This document shows, in pieces, positions 1 through 11,058 of a DNA stretch of 64,000 nt. Source of the stretch: Papaver somniferum (taxonomy: Eukaryota; Streptophyta; Magnoliopsida; Ranunculales; Papaveraceae); the NCBI RefSeq assembly GCF_003573695.1, contig NC_039364.1, forward strand, positions 237,750,777-237,814,776, read 5' to 3'. How positions within the stretch are numbered: the stretch's first letter is position 1; the number at the start of each line of letters is the position of its first letter. A model generated the notes under the pieces. That model was not told the origin of the DNA. It was given only the letters and a program-made list of their open reading frames with translations, and did not search any database. The position numbers and the translations under genes are program-made.

Positions 1-273
1 TGTCCCCCTATCCTGAATTGGGGTGCGAATAACAGCTGCCTTGGGGTGACCTGGGGGTGCCCCTTAGTAATTAGGTTACCCCTTATCCAAAAGCGAGAGT
101 CCGAATAACACTTGTCCTCCGGGTGCCAAAATCAACTTTTCGAGCCGAATTTTCCAAAAATATTTATTTCCAAAAAATGCCTACAAATACATAAAATAAC
201 AAAATTAGTACAAAATCGAGTGCCAACAATATATAGTATTGAGATCAAATTAGACACAAAAATGTGTCTATCA
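1..273 (-). repeat. 3' LTR of element A (partial)
   Basis: This stretch is nearly identical to the outer end of the right-hand LTR and ends at the same GTGTCTATCA terminus (reverse complement begins TGATAGACAC). The rest of this LTR lies left of the window. Confidence 0.9.
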
Positions 274-287
274 AATACCCCCAAACT
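274..287 (-). other. Polypurine tract of element A
   Basis: On the minus strand this reads GTTTGGGGGTATTT and abuts the 3' LTR, the expected position for priming plus-strand DNA synthesis. The same tract sits beside the 3' LTRs of B (52470-52482) and C (38472-38486). Confidence 0.8.
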
Positions 288-1567
288 TATTATTTGCTAG
301 TCCTCGAGCAAAATTTATTCTTGAAAAGTGACCGAGTTAATCTCGGGTGGGTTTATCTGAGGTGTACCCACAAAAACCAATACTCCAGATCCTAGCTATC
401 TACGCAGAACCTTGGAAAGCACTAAAGAACCTCCTTGGTTGGCATACAATTGTTGACTCTAAGAGGAAGAACCCTGATGCGAAATTTCAATTGCTGTACA
501 CGAGTTTGCACTCAAGAATACTAAAATTCATATAAGTGACAGATCTCTACTAAGATAGTTTCACGATGGACATCATACTCGGAGTCAGGCTAATCACATG
601 AAAAGATTAAGAAGATGGAAAAAGAAAAATGTAGATGGTTGAAAAGTGAACGGTGTTTCCCATATCTGTCTGAAGGCCTCTGCCAAGGTGAACCTAACCT
701 AAATGACTGAGATACCGGCCTGACTAATATTAACACACTGGCATATACAAGGGAACCAACGGACAATAACTTAAATCTAGATCAACAAACTGGCAAATAC
801 AAGGGAACCAGCAGTTGACTACACAGAACAATAACCATTTTTTTTTTAACTTAACGGCATGAATAGATCTTTTTGATCCAAGCGCATGCTTCTTGTCAGC
901 AGATTACACGATAGTTCCCACGGGTCCTGCATTCCACGCTTGCTTAGGCGGCGGAAACAGGGAGAACACACACATATTGTTATCCAAGTGTTAGTATTTA
1001 TTCCGATTGGTCTACTGGTCTGGTCTAAATTTTTTTTTTTTTTTTTTTTTTAAAAGGTAACTCAGTCACTCTATTTCACCCTAGCAAAGGTAACAACTTG
1101 AATCGTGTGTCCCACCAAATCACTTGAAATAAAAGAAAACTAAAAATAGAAAGTGAAAAGGACTCGACGAGATATGGCGAAACTATCATGTTATTTCTAA
1201 CACCTGAGCTCTGTGCTTTTATGAATAGACTCTATAGATGTTTCCATCTAGTCAGATTGGTTCCTCAACTCCTAAAACAAAAATGTTTCCATCCACTTAG
1301 ATTGGTTAGTTCTATTCTTAATAGGCGTAAATTTCTAGGCTCTGGAGTTTATTTATTGCAACTAAAAAGTTTCTCCCATACCCCCAAACTTAAATCTAAC
1401 ATTGTCCTCAATGTTCTAAAGATGAAACTAAAAGCATGAACAAGGAGAAACTGTTACCATTTGAAGCGGAAGAGTTAAGGGAAGATATTACCTTGTTGCA
1501 TGAGCATGGGATACCTCCCAAGAAGTGCTAAGTTTATAGTCTTCAGCCAGACTTAGGAAAGGATCAG
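288..1567 (-). other. 3' non-coding part of element A
   Basis: No convincing coding frame is present. Pieces match the equivalent parts of B and C, for example the segment around 310-380 with CTCGGGTGGGTTTATCTGAG and the following GTGTACCCACAAAA, seen again near 44800-44850 and inverted near 52310-52350. A second polypurine-like motif lies at 1379-1420. A 23-base T tract lies at 1031-1053. Confidence 0.65.
1379..1420 (-). other. Internal polypurine-like motif of element A
   Basis: On the minus strand it reads GAGGACAATGTTAGATTTAA followed by GTTTGGGGGTAT. It is a second copy of the core that precedes the 3' LTR. The same motif occurs in B (36601-36637) and C (45905-45945), in each case downstream of the coding part. 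Its conservation suggests a function such as a second priming site, but that is inference. Confidence 0.6.
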
Positions 1568-2857
1568 TCAACTCGGATCGTATAACAGTAGCCGGAATAG
1601 CTGTGGGTCTTTAAAACCAAATAGATCTGACCAAAGGAAATTGCAGTAAACCAAGAAAGTGAACAAGACTAGCGTGCCCTTACCTAGTTTCCTGATTAAG
1701 ATATTTATATCTAATTGTGGTTCAGGTTCAGGTTCTATGAAAGGGTCTAAATAAAAAAATTTCCTTGGATGCATTTCCTCATAGATTGGATCCAAATTAC
1801 TAGGTCCTAGAGTCTGGAAAAACTCAAATAAGAACTTAGAATCACAAAATAATAATAACCTAAATAACTGAGGATCCTCTAATTCAATCAGGTTTGACTT
1901 ACATAATTGACCACAGTGAGAGTAGTGGTCATTCTTAAGCAAATGTGTCGATTCTATTTTCCTAAGGCATTTAGGTTTAGTCTCACAACTTAATATTCGA
2001 CACATTTGAAATCTATATGTTCCCACATTTGGAAGAAAACTATTTGGTGGGAAAACAAAATCAATCTTGGTATTAGTGCCTGGGTTAACCACATCAACCA
2101 GAGGATGGGTTTCTAACAGTTGAGACTCTTGTTGAATATCATTAGGTTCTGGAAAACGAGTACGAAGATAGTCTCGTAGGATGGGTGAGGCATTGATGTC
2201 AAGTCCCAAGTGAGTGATATTTTTAAGAGTTAAAGAACATGGAGAATGATAATCACCCCCAAACTTAGAGTTTTCGGCGTCTCTAGGTAGACTGGTCATA
2301 ATCTCCCTAATTTCTAGGTCATCAGATTCTTGAAAGTGGGGGATTGATTTTTCTAAGTCAGGTTCATCCCTGATAATCTCTACGAGTTCTTCTAAGACTA
2401 TTTTTTCTAAATCGTTTGACTCGAAAACAGTACTCTCAAGATAAACTGGTTCCTCTAAACCATCATCGGTTTCGTAATCATCGTCTAAAACGGGGGTATT
2501 TCTAGTCAAATCCTCGTCCTTTTGAATAGGTAAATAATTATTAAAATTATTTGGATTTGAACTAGAAATATCATTATAATCATAATCACCATCCCCCTCT
2601 TCATCATCATCACAATATAATTTTTGATATTCACGAATTCTCAAGCTTTGTTCCCAACTACATGGTCTATGTTTATAATATTTCTCATAGATAGTTAGAG
2701 GTGATTCCTCAATAAAAGTTGGAGTATCCATATATCGCTGCCCACGCATATATTCACCAAGAGTCATTTCCGAAGACGTCTCTTGATAACGAGAATTTCT
2801 AGACATATATTCTCGCAACGTCATCGCAGGTGGCGTCTCCTCAAAAGGATTCATCAC
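1568..2857 (-). CDS. Additional ORF (429 aa) of element A, unknown function
   Basis: An uninterrupted 429-codon frame starts about 1 kb after the primer-binding site, where gag starts in element B. The protein is acidic in its first half (runs such as CDDDEEGDGDYDY near residue 80), has no gag, protease, RT or integrase motif, and ends in a hydrophobic stretch (LVLFTFLVYCNFLW, about residues 395-410) that could be a membrane segment. The short motif DPQLFRLLL occurs twice, near residue 325 and at the C terminus. The middle part (HFQESDDLEIREIM, then NSKFGG and NITHLGLDI) is clearly related to the 130-codon frame of element C at 46306-46698. The C-terminal DPQLFRLL also recurs in C in another frame near 46140-46170. 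Additional ORFs of unknown role, sometimes called env-like, are known from Athila and Tat lineages. Whether this one is translated is not known. The start chosen is the first of two adjacent ATGs. Confidence 0.6.
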   Translation of the reverse strand: MMNPFEETPPAMTLREYMSRNSRYQETSSEMTLGEYMRGQRYMDTPTFIEESPLTIYEKYYKHRPCSWEQSLRIREYQKLYCDDDEEGDGDYDYNDISSSNPNNFNNYLPIQKDEDLTRNTPVLDDDYETDDGLEEPVYLESTVFESNDLEKIVLEELVEIIRDEPDLEKSIPHFQESDDLEIREIMTSLPRDAENSKFGGDYHSPCSLTLKNITHLGLDINASPILRDYLRTRFPEPNDIQQESQLLETHPLVDVVNPGTNTKIDFVFPPNSFLPNVGTYRFQMCRILSCETKPKCLRKIESTHLLKNDHYSHCGQLCKSNLIELEDPQLFRLLLFCDSKFLFEFFQTLGPSNLDPIYEEMHPRKFFYLDPFIEPEPEPQLDINILIRKLGKGTLVLFTFLVYCNFLWSDLFGFKDPQLFRLLLYDPS

Positions 2858-3894
2858 TGAAGAAATATAAACTACAGAGGGATTTTATACAATCACAAAC
2901 AAGGCCGACTCGACTCCACCAAAGCAAACCTAAAGATTTCTAGCAAACAAAAAGCATGATGGCTCCACTTAGATTGTTTTCTAGACCAGCTTCTATTCCT
3001 TCGAAAAGGAATTCGTTACAATTTGAGCAAATCCCTCTGGAATCAATCCGAGTCAAAGTAAGTTGAATTGAGGCGAGGGAAGCTCAGTGGAGCTTTGATA
3101 CCCAAGGCCTCACCGCTATCACAAGGCGGCGCAGTCACCCATTCAACTCACAGAAACCATCATGAACTTTGGAGTGTGCTTAAAGAGCAACCAATATTTT
3201 TCGAACGAGTTTCCTATTAAGCTCGTTACCCTATCGGTCTCGTTCTATTCCAAATTTTAAGCTTGGGTTCGCGTTAGGTTTCGTTTTCCTAAGGCGGTCA
3301 AGAAGGGAGCGGTGATGAAATCCAAACCCTTATCTTGTATTGGCCAGGCCTTGCCCTTTACTAGGAAAATAAAGACAGTCTGGTTCGTCCTCAAACAATT
3401 ATCACCTTAAGGCAGACAGTAACCCGCTTGCAGGAGATTCGCGGGTGTTTCGATTGGACTTACCTCCCGTACCAGACGGGCGATGAACCGTTGTCGTCGA
3501 CTCGGGCCACGACTCCTATGTCGTGTGCGAACCCAAGGGGCCGAGACGATATAGTAATCGTCGTCCTTCCCTGCACATAGTTTATATAATTTTTTTTTGT
3601 ATTTAATAATACCCTTCCGTAGGGTTAAAAAAAATAAAGTCCAATTGTTTAAAGTCCAAAGTCCAAAATAAATAAATAAAAAAATTACAGTTTTCCTCAC
3701 ACACTCTAAAAAAATTAAAAATTAAAAATTAAATCCTAAAATTGTCCTTTTTCTTCTCTTTTCGCTTTTCGCTTTACGCTTTTTCCTCTCCAAGTCCTTA
3801 GTGCTCCACTTCGAACCTGTAAATCAAAGAAAAAAGACAAAGTAAAAAGGAACAAATAATAAAAAAAAATAATAAAAATAAACCTATATACAAG
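2858..3894 (-). other. 5' leader of element A with conserved stem-loops
   Basis: This ~1-kb untranslated leader lies between primer-binding site and ORF and matches the leaders of B (29993-31021) and C (49198-50267). The best-conserved block is 3400-3600. On the minus strand, two stems are visible: ACCCGC/GCGGGT enclosing 13 bases (3422-3446) and CCCGT/ACGGG enclosing 5 bases (3476-3490). A role in packaging, dimerisation or translation is possible but unproven. Frames of 88-97 codons here look like chance reading of the leader. Confidence 0.65.
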
Positions 3895-3912
3895 TCCGCG
3901 TCGACGGCGCCA
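3895..3912 (-). other. Primer-binding site of element A
   Basis: The minus strand reads TGGCGCCGTCGACGCGGA, three bases inside the 5' LTR. It resembles the complement of the plant tRNA-Asp 3' end (recalled as TGGCGCCGTTGCCGGGGA), with several mismatches. tRNA-Asp priming is usual for Athila elements. Confidence 0.7.
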
Positions 3913-3915
3913 TTT

Positions 3916-5396
3916 TGTTGTAATATTGAAAGTGGTAGTAAAAGTTCGTTGCTCGGACTTGTAAAGATTTAAAAATAAAAATATATACACAATATTTGTC
4001 ACAATGGGCGAGAGGTACTGGGACTAGGATTCCGCCAATTTCATTTCTTAAGGTTCAAATAATAATTCTTTTATCAATAATAGCTCGAAAAATATATTAA
4101 ATATATCGACTCTAATTTATTGCCAAGATTGGTTCTCAAAATATTAGGTGTAAATGTTAAGCATGGGACATCAAATCATCTAAGCTAAGCATGACCCATC
4201 AAATCAAATCACAACTAATTAATTTAAATCATAATTTCAATTAAAATTAATGCAAAAGTCATGAAAAGAATTAAATATAATTACCCAAGTGTGAAATAAG
4301 GCTTCCTCCTTCATCCCAGTATTGGGGTTTAGCTATTCATATCAAACACACACTCAAAATAATAATTCAAGCTCACAAGGTGTTCAAAAGATTGAAAAGG
4401 GATAAAAACAGTGGATCTACGACCCACGCTGAGCGTCCAGAAAGCAACGACAATACTTTGATGTTGTAAACAACGACACAAGCCTACTTCTGTTGGTGCT
4501 GCTGAAAATAAGACTGTCCTGGATAGTCTGTTCTTCGTGTTCTTCAAGCTCTTTAATGGCAGCAGCAGCAACAGAACCCGTTCCTGGATATCGATTGTTT
4601 CTGCTCCTCAGAGGCTCTGCTCGACCCCCAACTCTCGACCACCTCTCTAGTACTCCAAGGGAACATATTTATACACCTACAGCTCGTTGAATCTCCCTCA
4701 ATTACTCCATATAATCTTCATTACTCGGTGTTTAAAGAAAATATCTTCCGAATATTTTCTTCTCTGAAATGATTCTCCACGCGTTATAAGCTGTATTTCT
4801 TTCCTTGTTTAACAACTACACACTCCTTCCTACTGCTCGGGACATCAATCATGCACTTAACACGCTAAAAATCTTCTCCAAATCACGTAATCCCGTGAAC
4901 TGTTCTTATTATGCTCGTGCTGCCCTGATTTCTTCTTGTGAGTTATTTAGCCAAATTTGATCGATCTAAAGACCCATAACCTTCCTTTCTAGCCCATACG
5001 AAGATACCCAATGAGTTTCAGCCATTGAATCGTCCTGCCACTACTTCATTTCTTCGATCGAAAATTCTCCTGTGCTGTGAACATTTTTCCCGCCAAAATC
5101 GATATTCAAATGAAGAAGAGGGGTGTCCCCCTATCCTGAACTGGGGTGCGAATAACAGCTGCCTTGGGGTGACCTGGGGGTGCCCCTTAGTAATTAGGTT
5201 ACCCCTTATCCAAAAGCGAGAGTCCGAATAACACTTGTCCTCCGGGTGCCAAAATCAACTTTTCGAGCCGAATTTTCCAAAAATATTTTTTTGCAAAAAA
5301 TACCTACAAATACATAAAATAACAAAATTAGTACAAAATCGAGTGCCAACAATATATAGTATTGAGATCAAATTAGACACAAAAATGTGTCTATCA
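3916..5396 (-). repeat. 5' LTR of element A (1481 bp)
   Basis: The LTR begins TGATAGACAC on the minus strand and ends in CA beside the primer-binding site. Its outer ~270 bases are repeated at 1-273. A TATAAATA box lies at 4666-4673. ORFs within (for example 4329-4571 and 5025-5231) are fortuitous. Confidence 0.88.
4666..4673 (-). promoter_or_regulatory. TATA box in LTR of element A
   Basis: TATAAATA on the minus strand. The same octamer occupies the equivalent place in both LTRs of element C (37756-37763 and 51071-51078), so it is the likely core promoter of this LTR family. Confidence 0.6.
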
Positions 5397-5702
5397 GAAG
5401 GCCGACATGGTGTGGCGCGGCAAGGTGGCTGGCATGCCATTGGCAGATGTGGTGTGTCTAGCATGGTTGGCATGCCTTGGCGCGAAAACGTGGCTGGCAT
5501 GGTTGGCATGCCTTGGCGCGAAGACGTGGCTTGCATGGTTTGCCATTGGTACAATAGTGCGACTAGCATGGTTGGCATGCCTTGGCGTGGAGACGTGGCT
5601 GGCATGGTTTGCCATTGGTACAGTGGTGCGGCTGGCATGGTTGGCATGCCTTGGCGCGATGATGCGGCTGGCATGGTTGGCATGCCTTGGCGCGGTAGCA
5701 TG
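5397..5702. repeat. 36-bp minisatellite beside element A
   Basis: About seven to eight imperfect copies of a 36-base unit built on GGCATGGTTGGCATGCCTTG plus GCGCGAAGACGTGGCT. Two copies carry a variant with TTTGCCATTGGTAC. The first base is the base next to the LTR, so element A lies at or in the array. Because 36 is a multiple of three and the unit lacks stops, long open frames appear on both strands. They have no other support as genes. Confidence 0.85.
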
Positions 5703-6103
5703 AAAATTAGGGTTTGGCATAGACGATGTCAGTCAATGTTAAGGGTTCTGCCGTGGAACATGACCCATTACCCCTGTAATTCTTACGTAGGCATGCTGAT
5801 TGATTCAATAGATGCACTAATGGTCATAACGGCGTCATGCCAAATGTACAGTTTTACGATTTTAACCCTAATCTAAAAACCACCATCAACAATTATTTGT
5901 TATGTTCGTAATGTATATTAGATTAAAAAGGAAATTAGATAAACATGAAAATATTCGTTCCATATTACAGTATTCGGTGTAAATACCAAGAATAGGTGTT
6001 TTAATATAATGATGGAAAACCTAAAAAATTAGGGTTTTCCTTACAAATATATATAAATTCCACCAAGCATAGAAAAAAATTAAAATAGAGTATTAAGTGG
6101 AAA
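5703..6103. other. Spacer with possible promoter of the 6104 ORF
   Basis: No gene is visible. A TATATATAAA run at 6048-6057 is followed about 45 bases later by the ATG at 6104, so a core promoter is possible. Confidence 0.35.
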
Positions 6104-6592
6104 ATGAGTTCTGCTAAGAGGGATTGTAGAGATGAAACTGAAGAGAGGATCCAAAAATATCCTCGACTGATGGTTGGTCCTCGTAAATTGAGGATTATCA
6201 TTACTTTGGACGGAGTAACTACTATTCCTGGTGTTCCTCTCGACGCTGTAATTAGTTCTGTTGTCAGTAGTGTTGACACTGATGATGTTCCTATTTATGT
6301 TGATGTTATTCATGGTGTTCGTCTGGATGTTGTAATCAGTAGTATTGAGAATGCCGATGTTCCTGCTTATGCTGATGTTCCTACTGTGAATGATGATGCT
6401 CCTGCTTCTATTATCGATGAAGATCCCGATGTTCCGAACATGGAAGAGGATCCAAAAGTTAACAAGCATGATCTTGACAAGCATGTGGAGCCTGATGAAG
6501 CAGAAAATTCCAAATCTGAGGATGACAAGCCGCCCAAGCTTGCTGGTCGGAGTGATCAAGTTCACCTCAGCATTGCGAGAAGAACTGTTTGA
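6104..6592 (+). CDS. Hypothetical acidic protein, 162 aa
   Basis: A 162-codon open frame with an A at -3 of the ATG and a TATA-like run about 45 bases upstream. I do not recognise a family. The protein is rich in Asp, Val and Pro and has two loose internal repeats, one near LDAVISSVVSSVDTDDVP and one near LDVVISSIENADVP (residues about 45-95). An acidic tail with DEDPDVPNMEEDP follows. It has no signal peptide or membrane segment. It sits just upstream of the duplicated transposase-gene unit and may be part of the same element or a separate small gene. Expression is unknown. A spurious frame cannot be excluded. Confidence 0.35.
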   Translation: MSSAKRDCRDETEERIQKYPRLMVGPRKLRIIITLDGVTTIPGVPLDAVISSVVSSVDTDDVPIYVDVIHGVRLDVVISSIENADVPAYADVPTVNDDAPASIIDEDPDVPNMEEDPKVNKHDLDKHVEPDEAENSKSEDDKPPKLAGRSDQVHLSIARRTV

Positions 6593-9500
6593 AGATGGGG
6601 GATGGTTCATTTGATATGTTTTTTTTTTTGATGATAGGGTTTGATTTATGGATTTCTTTTTGTGGACGCTTTGAAAGTTGTTTTTATTTCTTGTTTCGTT
6701 TGCTGATTTTGTCATTTATAAGAAGGTGATGTTTAAAAATTCTTTTATTATTTAGGTATTGGAATCATGAAATAAATCAGATAATTATTTACAAGTTCAC
6801 AGACTTTACAGAATGCAATATACTCTTGCAAATTTATTTATTTATGAGGTGTGCATTCTTTAGGAAAAATAAATATAATTAGCTGAAATAACGGAGGAAA
6901 TGTAGAAACATACAGTTGTTCCCCCCTTTAAAAAATAAGAATTAGTTTATCACTTTAGGTCTGATCTTATTATCTCCTTGCCAATACTTTTAACAGAAAT
7001 ACGAGTTTGAACAAGTAAAGTGCTATTGAAAGTAAAGTACTGCTATACGGCGATGTTAATGATAATGATCTTTGCGTGGACTTGGATGAGAATGAGGAAC
7101 CAGACTAATCTGAAAAAGAACCAGACTAATCTGACAAAGAACCTGACTCATCTAACAAGTTCTTTGCTTTTTTAAACAGGGTTTTTGATGTGCACTAGAT
7201 GCATGCTTCTTACACTGATAAATAGGTTGACATTTATGTGATGAATGATTCACGCTGAATTTTTATGTTTTCTGAAAACGATGAACATGATAATTGATGG
7301 GTTTAGTTTATTTATCTTTAGTAGCTTACTGCATGATTAGAATAATACGTTTCCTACATAGGTTCCACTAATAATTCATATGTTTCCTCCCTAAACCAAG
7401 AATAATATAGGAGACAACCCAGCTTAAAATTTTTAAGGAAAATATTATTCGAAATAGGAAAGTATTTTTTTCTATGGACGCTTCTCGAGTTGGTTAGAGA
7501 TAGTAAACTAAATTTCGAAAATTTTGGGAAACAATTTTATCATAACTGTCTACGCTATATTCTTTCATAAAATAAGGAAACTAATCATATTGGTTACACA
7601 TCAAAAATTTGGAAATAAAAAGAGAAAAACACCAAAAATCTTTTGTTTGGCGGGTGATGAAAATGAATTTTACTGGGCGGGATGATTTCAAAAGAAAAAT
7701 CAATTTCCGCCTGATGGTTTGTTAAATACCAAAAAGAAAAAGAAAGATGAATTCGATCTACTTTTTTCAGTTTTTATTACTCGATTCATTCTCTCTATGA
7801 AATTATAATTCTGCTACTGTCTCTAATGTTTACAAGGAACCTGCCTCTTCAGACTCGATCTTTGTTGTTGGTATTATTTCTACAACCCATTATCGAATGA
7901 ATATTAAATTGATGTTAGATTTTTTATTCGATCTCATGGAATCAGATGTTAGATGTTATAGGTTTACTAGTTAAATCATGATTAGGGTTTTTATTCTATT
8001 ACTTCTTATAGGTTTACTAGTTAAAGCATGATTAGGGTTTTTATTCTATTTTTACTATCTCTAATCTTTACATGGAACCTACCTCTTCAGACTCGATCTC
8101 TGTAGTTGGTATTATTTCTACAACCCATTATCGAATGAGTCTCTGTTACTTGGCGAGCCTGTAACGTCTGCATTTTAAGTTGCCACTTTTAATGATACCA
8201 TATTGCTGGTTGGCTAATTTGACTATCATCTTCAAGCTAAAAATGGATAATTATTATGTGGTGCTTTAGTACTCTTGGCTTTTGTAACAAAAAAATACCT
8301 TTCCCTTCGTGTATAACACAATATTCATGAGGATATTTTGTGTGTTGTATTGATGTTTTAGCCTCAAGTTACATGCATCAATGTGTTCATGTTTGTTTTC
8401 TTTTCATATAATAGAAAATAGGTGTAACACATGTTGCCTATCCTGTTAGGTTTAGCTAATATTTTCCAAAATAAGCTCAAATCCCTAACTGAGATGCACA
8501 TACCTACCCCGCTTTTGTCATGGGAGAAGATGATGATTACAACGTGCCCCTAGAGGAGGACCAATGGTATGATGAGGTGGATTCTGATGAAGAAACAATG
8601 GAGTTGGATGAGAGTCAATATGACATTGTACAATCAGATGGCGGTGATGATGAAGATATGGTCCCCACTGATAGATTTGAAGAATTAACATGTAATGTTC
8701 AAAATCTTGTACTTACTTGTTTCTACTTAAATATCACATGGTTTCATATTTTTCCTCGGTTATTTCCAGAGTCAAACGATTCTGAAAATGAAAATCTCGA
8801 AGTGTTAGAAGAAAAAGAATTGGAAAATGCTCCAGAAGCAGAAAAGCAGCCACAACAGGGGAGACTCTGCAGAAGAGATCAGAAAAGAGAGAGGAATGAC
8901 AAGAATGTTGAAGCTGCATAAAGACTTCTCGGATAAAGAATCCAAAAAAAGGGATATTGAATTTGACAAAATGTTCCGTCCTATTGGTGGCCACAGAATT
9001 GAATTCAGTAGTTACCTAGGCTATTTGGCCCGTGATATGGTTGGCATAAAATATTTATTTTGGAAGGAAGTCCCTGCAACAACAAGACAAAATATGTGGG
9101 AGAAAATTCTGGTATGCATATGCGGTTATCAATTCGTCATTTTTGTTGTCGAACTGTGAGTCTGTGATGAACATACATTAGTTGTTATTGCAGTTTCATT
9201 ATGAGGTGCCCCATGAATATAAGCGAGCGGTCATGAAGTCTCCACCTTTTCAGCTGCGGGACTTCAGAAGGAAATTGTACAATAATCATGTAAAACCCTT
9301 CCTAGAAAAACAGGACATACTAAAAACTTTCCTCAAAAAGTACGAAACGGTAATAGACCAATAAGACTGGGACTAATACCTTAAGTATGTACTAGAATCG
9401 CATATATTAAGGTATGGATTACACATTTCTTTTTATAATTTGTGTTTCGTTCTTATTGTCTATCCCAGCATACTAATAAAATTATTTTTATTTCCTCTGC

Positions 9501-10803
9501 AAGAAAAATTCAAAGAAGGGAAAAGAGGCAATATCACAATCCAAGTTCCCACATCGGACGGGACGAGGAGGATACTCGGGATTAAAACTAAAATTCGTAA
9601 GTATGTTGTCTTATTTATTATACACTGCACAGTAAAACCGGGCATATCATATACTTCTGTTTTGTATGTCGTGTTGCGTGTCTCATATATCCAGAAACTT
9701 ATAACGGTATAGGGATGTGTCCTCTTACACCAATCTGTAATCTTGTCACATTAGATGCTTTGGAATAGGTTTTTTGTTTTACACAGTTAATATCCGTGCG
9801 GATGTAAATCCTTACGTGTTTCTGGTAACTACTAGGTCAAAGATGGAAAGGTTGACGAAGAAGATCTTGAAGACCGGTGCTTCATGTGGGCAAAATCACG
9901 GGAAAACAAAGACGGAATTGTACCAGACAAATTTGTCAGGGAGAAGACAACTGAAGTTGTGAGAAAACAGAAACTTTACAGTCCTCATGTTTTTAACCAA
10001 AGTAAGTACGCAAGGTTTATATCAGAATTTAACACATTATTTGAACAGGTAGAGAAGCGGAAGATGATTCAAGAGGGAACTCTAAAGGTTGGATAACGAG
10101 GATGCCCTAACAGTTGTGATCGGCCCGGATAAGGGTGGACGCGTCAAGGGGAATGGCTTTGGACTGAAGGCAAGACTTTACTTTCCAAATGGAATAAAAC
10201 CAAGACACTCGTAAGAGAATGATGAACTGCGTGAAAAGCTGAAAGCTAAGGAGAAAGAATTAGAGTCTACTAAAAATGCGTATAAGAGATTAACAGATAA
10301 CTTGTTATCTCAAGGTCACGACATTGCTAAAATTGTGGGCAACAATATCAGCAAGTCTGGAGGAGAGGTAAGTGAACTGAGTTTTGATTAGATTGTTTAG
10401 TTTTTTTTTTAAAAACTGGCAGACAATATCTGATTTTTTTTTCAAACAATATGTTCAACTACAGTCACAGGATGCAGGACCTAGCAACGCCTCTAATCCA
10501 TATAAGAATAACATAGGTCCAGAATCAGTTAAGCAACTTCCAAAAAAACATGGGAAATCCGGTCCGCAGAAGTCATCTGAAAGCATCAAAGGGTCCGCGA
10601 AGCGGGACTCTCCTTGTACTAAAACGCCGAACGTTTCTACTGAATCCCCGGTGTCTTTAATATCAAAAAAGAAGTCTCCTCGATCCATTGGGGAATCTCA
10701 GAATGTGGCATCTGAAAAAGTTACCATTGATGTATGGTTTTCCAACGCATTTAAATTTTTAATCTTCCATTCACTATCTCTCATGCGCCTTGTGTTTCTG
10801 CAG

Positions 10804-11058
10804 GGCATATGATGCAAACTTTGGTCTCGAGAAAAGGACAACATTGCTTCCTTTGGTAGAGCTTACTCTACAAAGAAGATACTCTATAAAATGAAGTCAG
10901 GAGTGACGGGTTCAGCTACATGCTATGGCATCCGGGTTAGTGAAGTACTAAATGAAACCTTCAAATTACCCTCCGGCAAACCTGGGTTAAAAACTTTAAG
11001 AGATGTTGGTGATTCTGAAATTAGTTGGTCATCAAATCAAACCATCTTGGATCAAAAG
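10804..11058 (+). other. Domain exon 1 of 3 in the transposase-like pseudogene
   Basis: The exon follows the acceptor TTTCTGCAG and ends at AAG before GTTGGT. It encodes a weak match to the other two copies (ASFGRAYS..., CYGIRVSEVLNETFKLPSG..., LRDVGDSEISW). I recall such a domain at the C-terminus of plant En/Spm proteins as DUF8039, but could not check this. Confidence 0.45.

Larger units (their letters stand above)
1..5396 (-). mobile_element. Athila-type LTR retrotransposon A, non-autonomous, truncated by the window edge
   Basis: The opening 273 bases recur at about 5124-5396 as direct repeats, which are the two LTRs of a minus-strand element. Reading on the minus strand the order is: 5' LTR (5396-3916), primer-binding site (3912-3895), a leader of about 1 kb, one long open frame (2857-1568), an internal polypurine-like motif, a non-coding 3' part, the polypurine tract and the 3' LTR, which runs off the window. 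LTR termini, leader and 3' part match elements B and C in this window, and B has Athila-type gag-pol, so A is assigned to the same lineage. No gag, protease, RT or integrase frame is visible. Movement would have needed proteins supplied in trans (inference). The left target-site duplication lies outside the window, so insertion cannot be confirmed from it. Confidence 0.88.

Noticed and set aside
3407..4002. Minus-strand ORFs of 97 and 88 codons
   Set aside because: They fall in the untranslated leader and LTR junction of element A and are not conserved as frames in B or C.
5235..5876. 213-codon plus-strand ORF and overlapping frames at 5255-5701, 5394-5720 and 5407-5703
   Set aside because: They arise from reading the stop-free 36-bp minisatellite and the LTR end. 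Frames are open on both strands, as expected for such a repeat.
6080..6715. 211-codon minus-strand ORF opposite the 162-aa ORF
   Set aside because: It is Asn/Ile-rich, opposite a better-supported frame, and has no promoter-like context. Judged a shadow.
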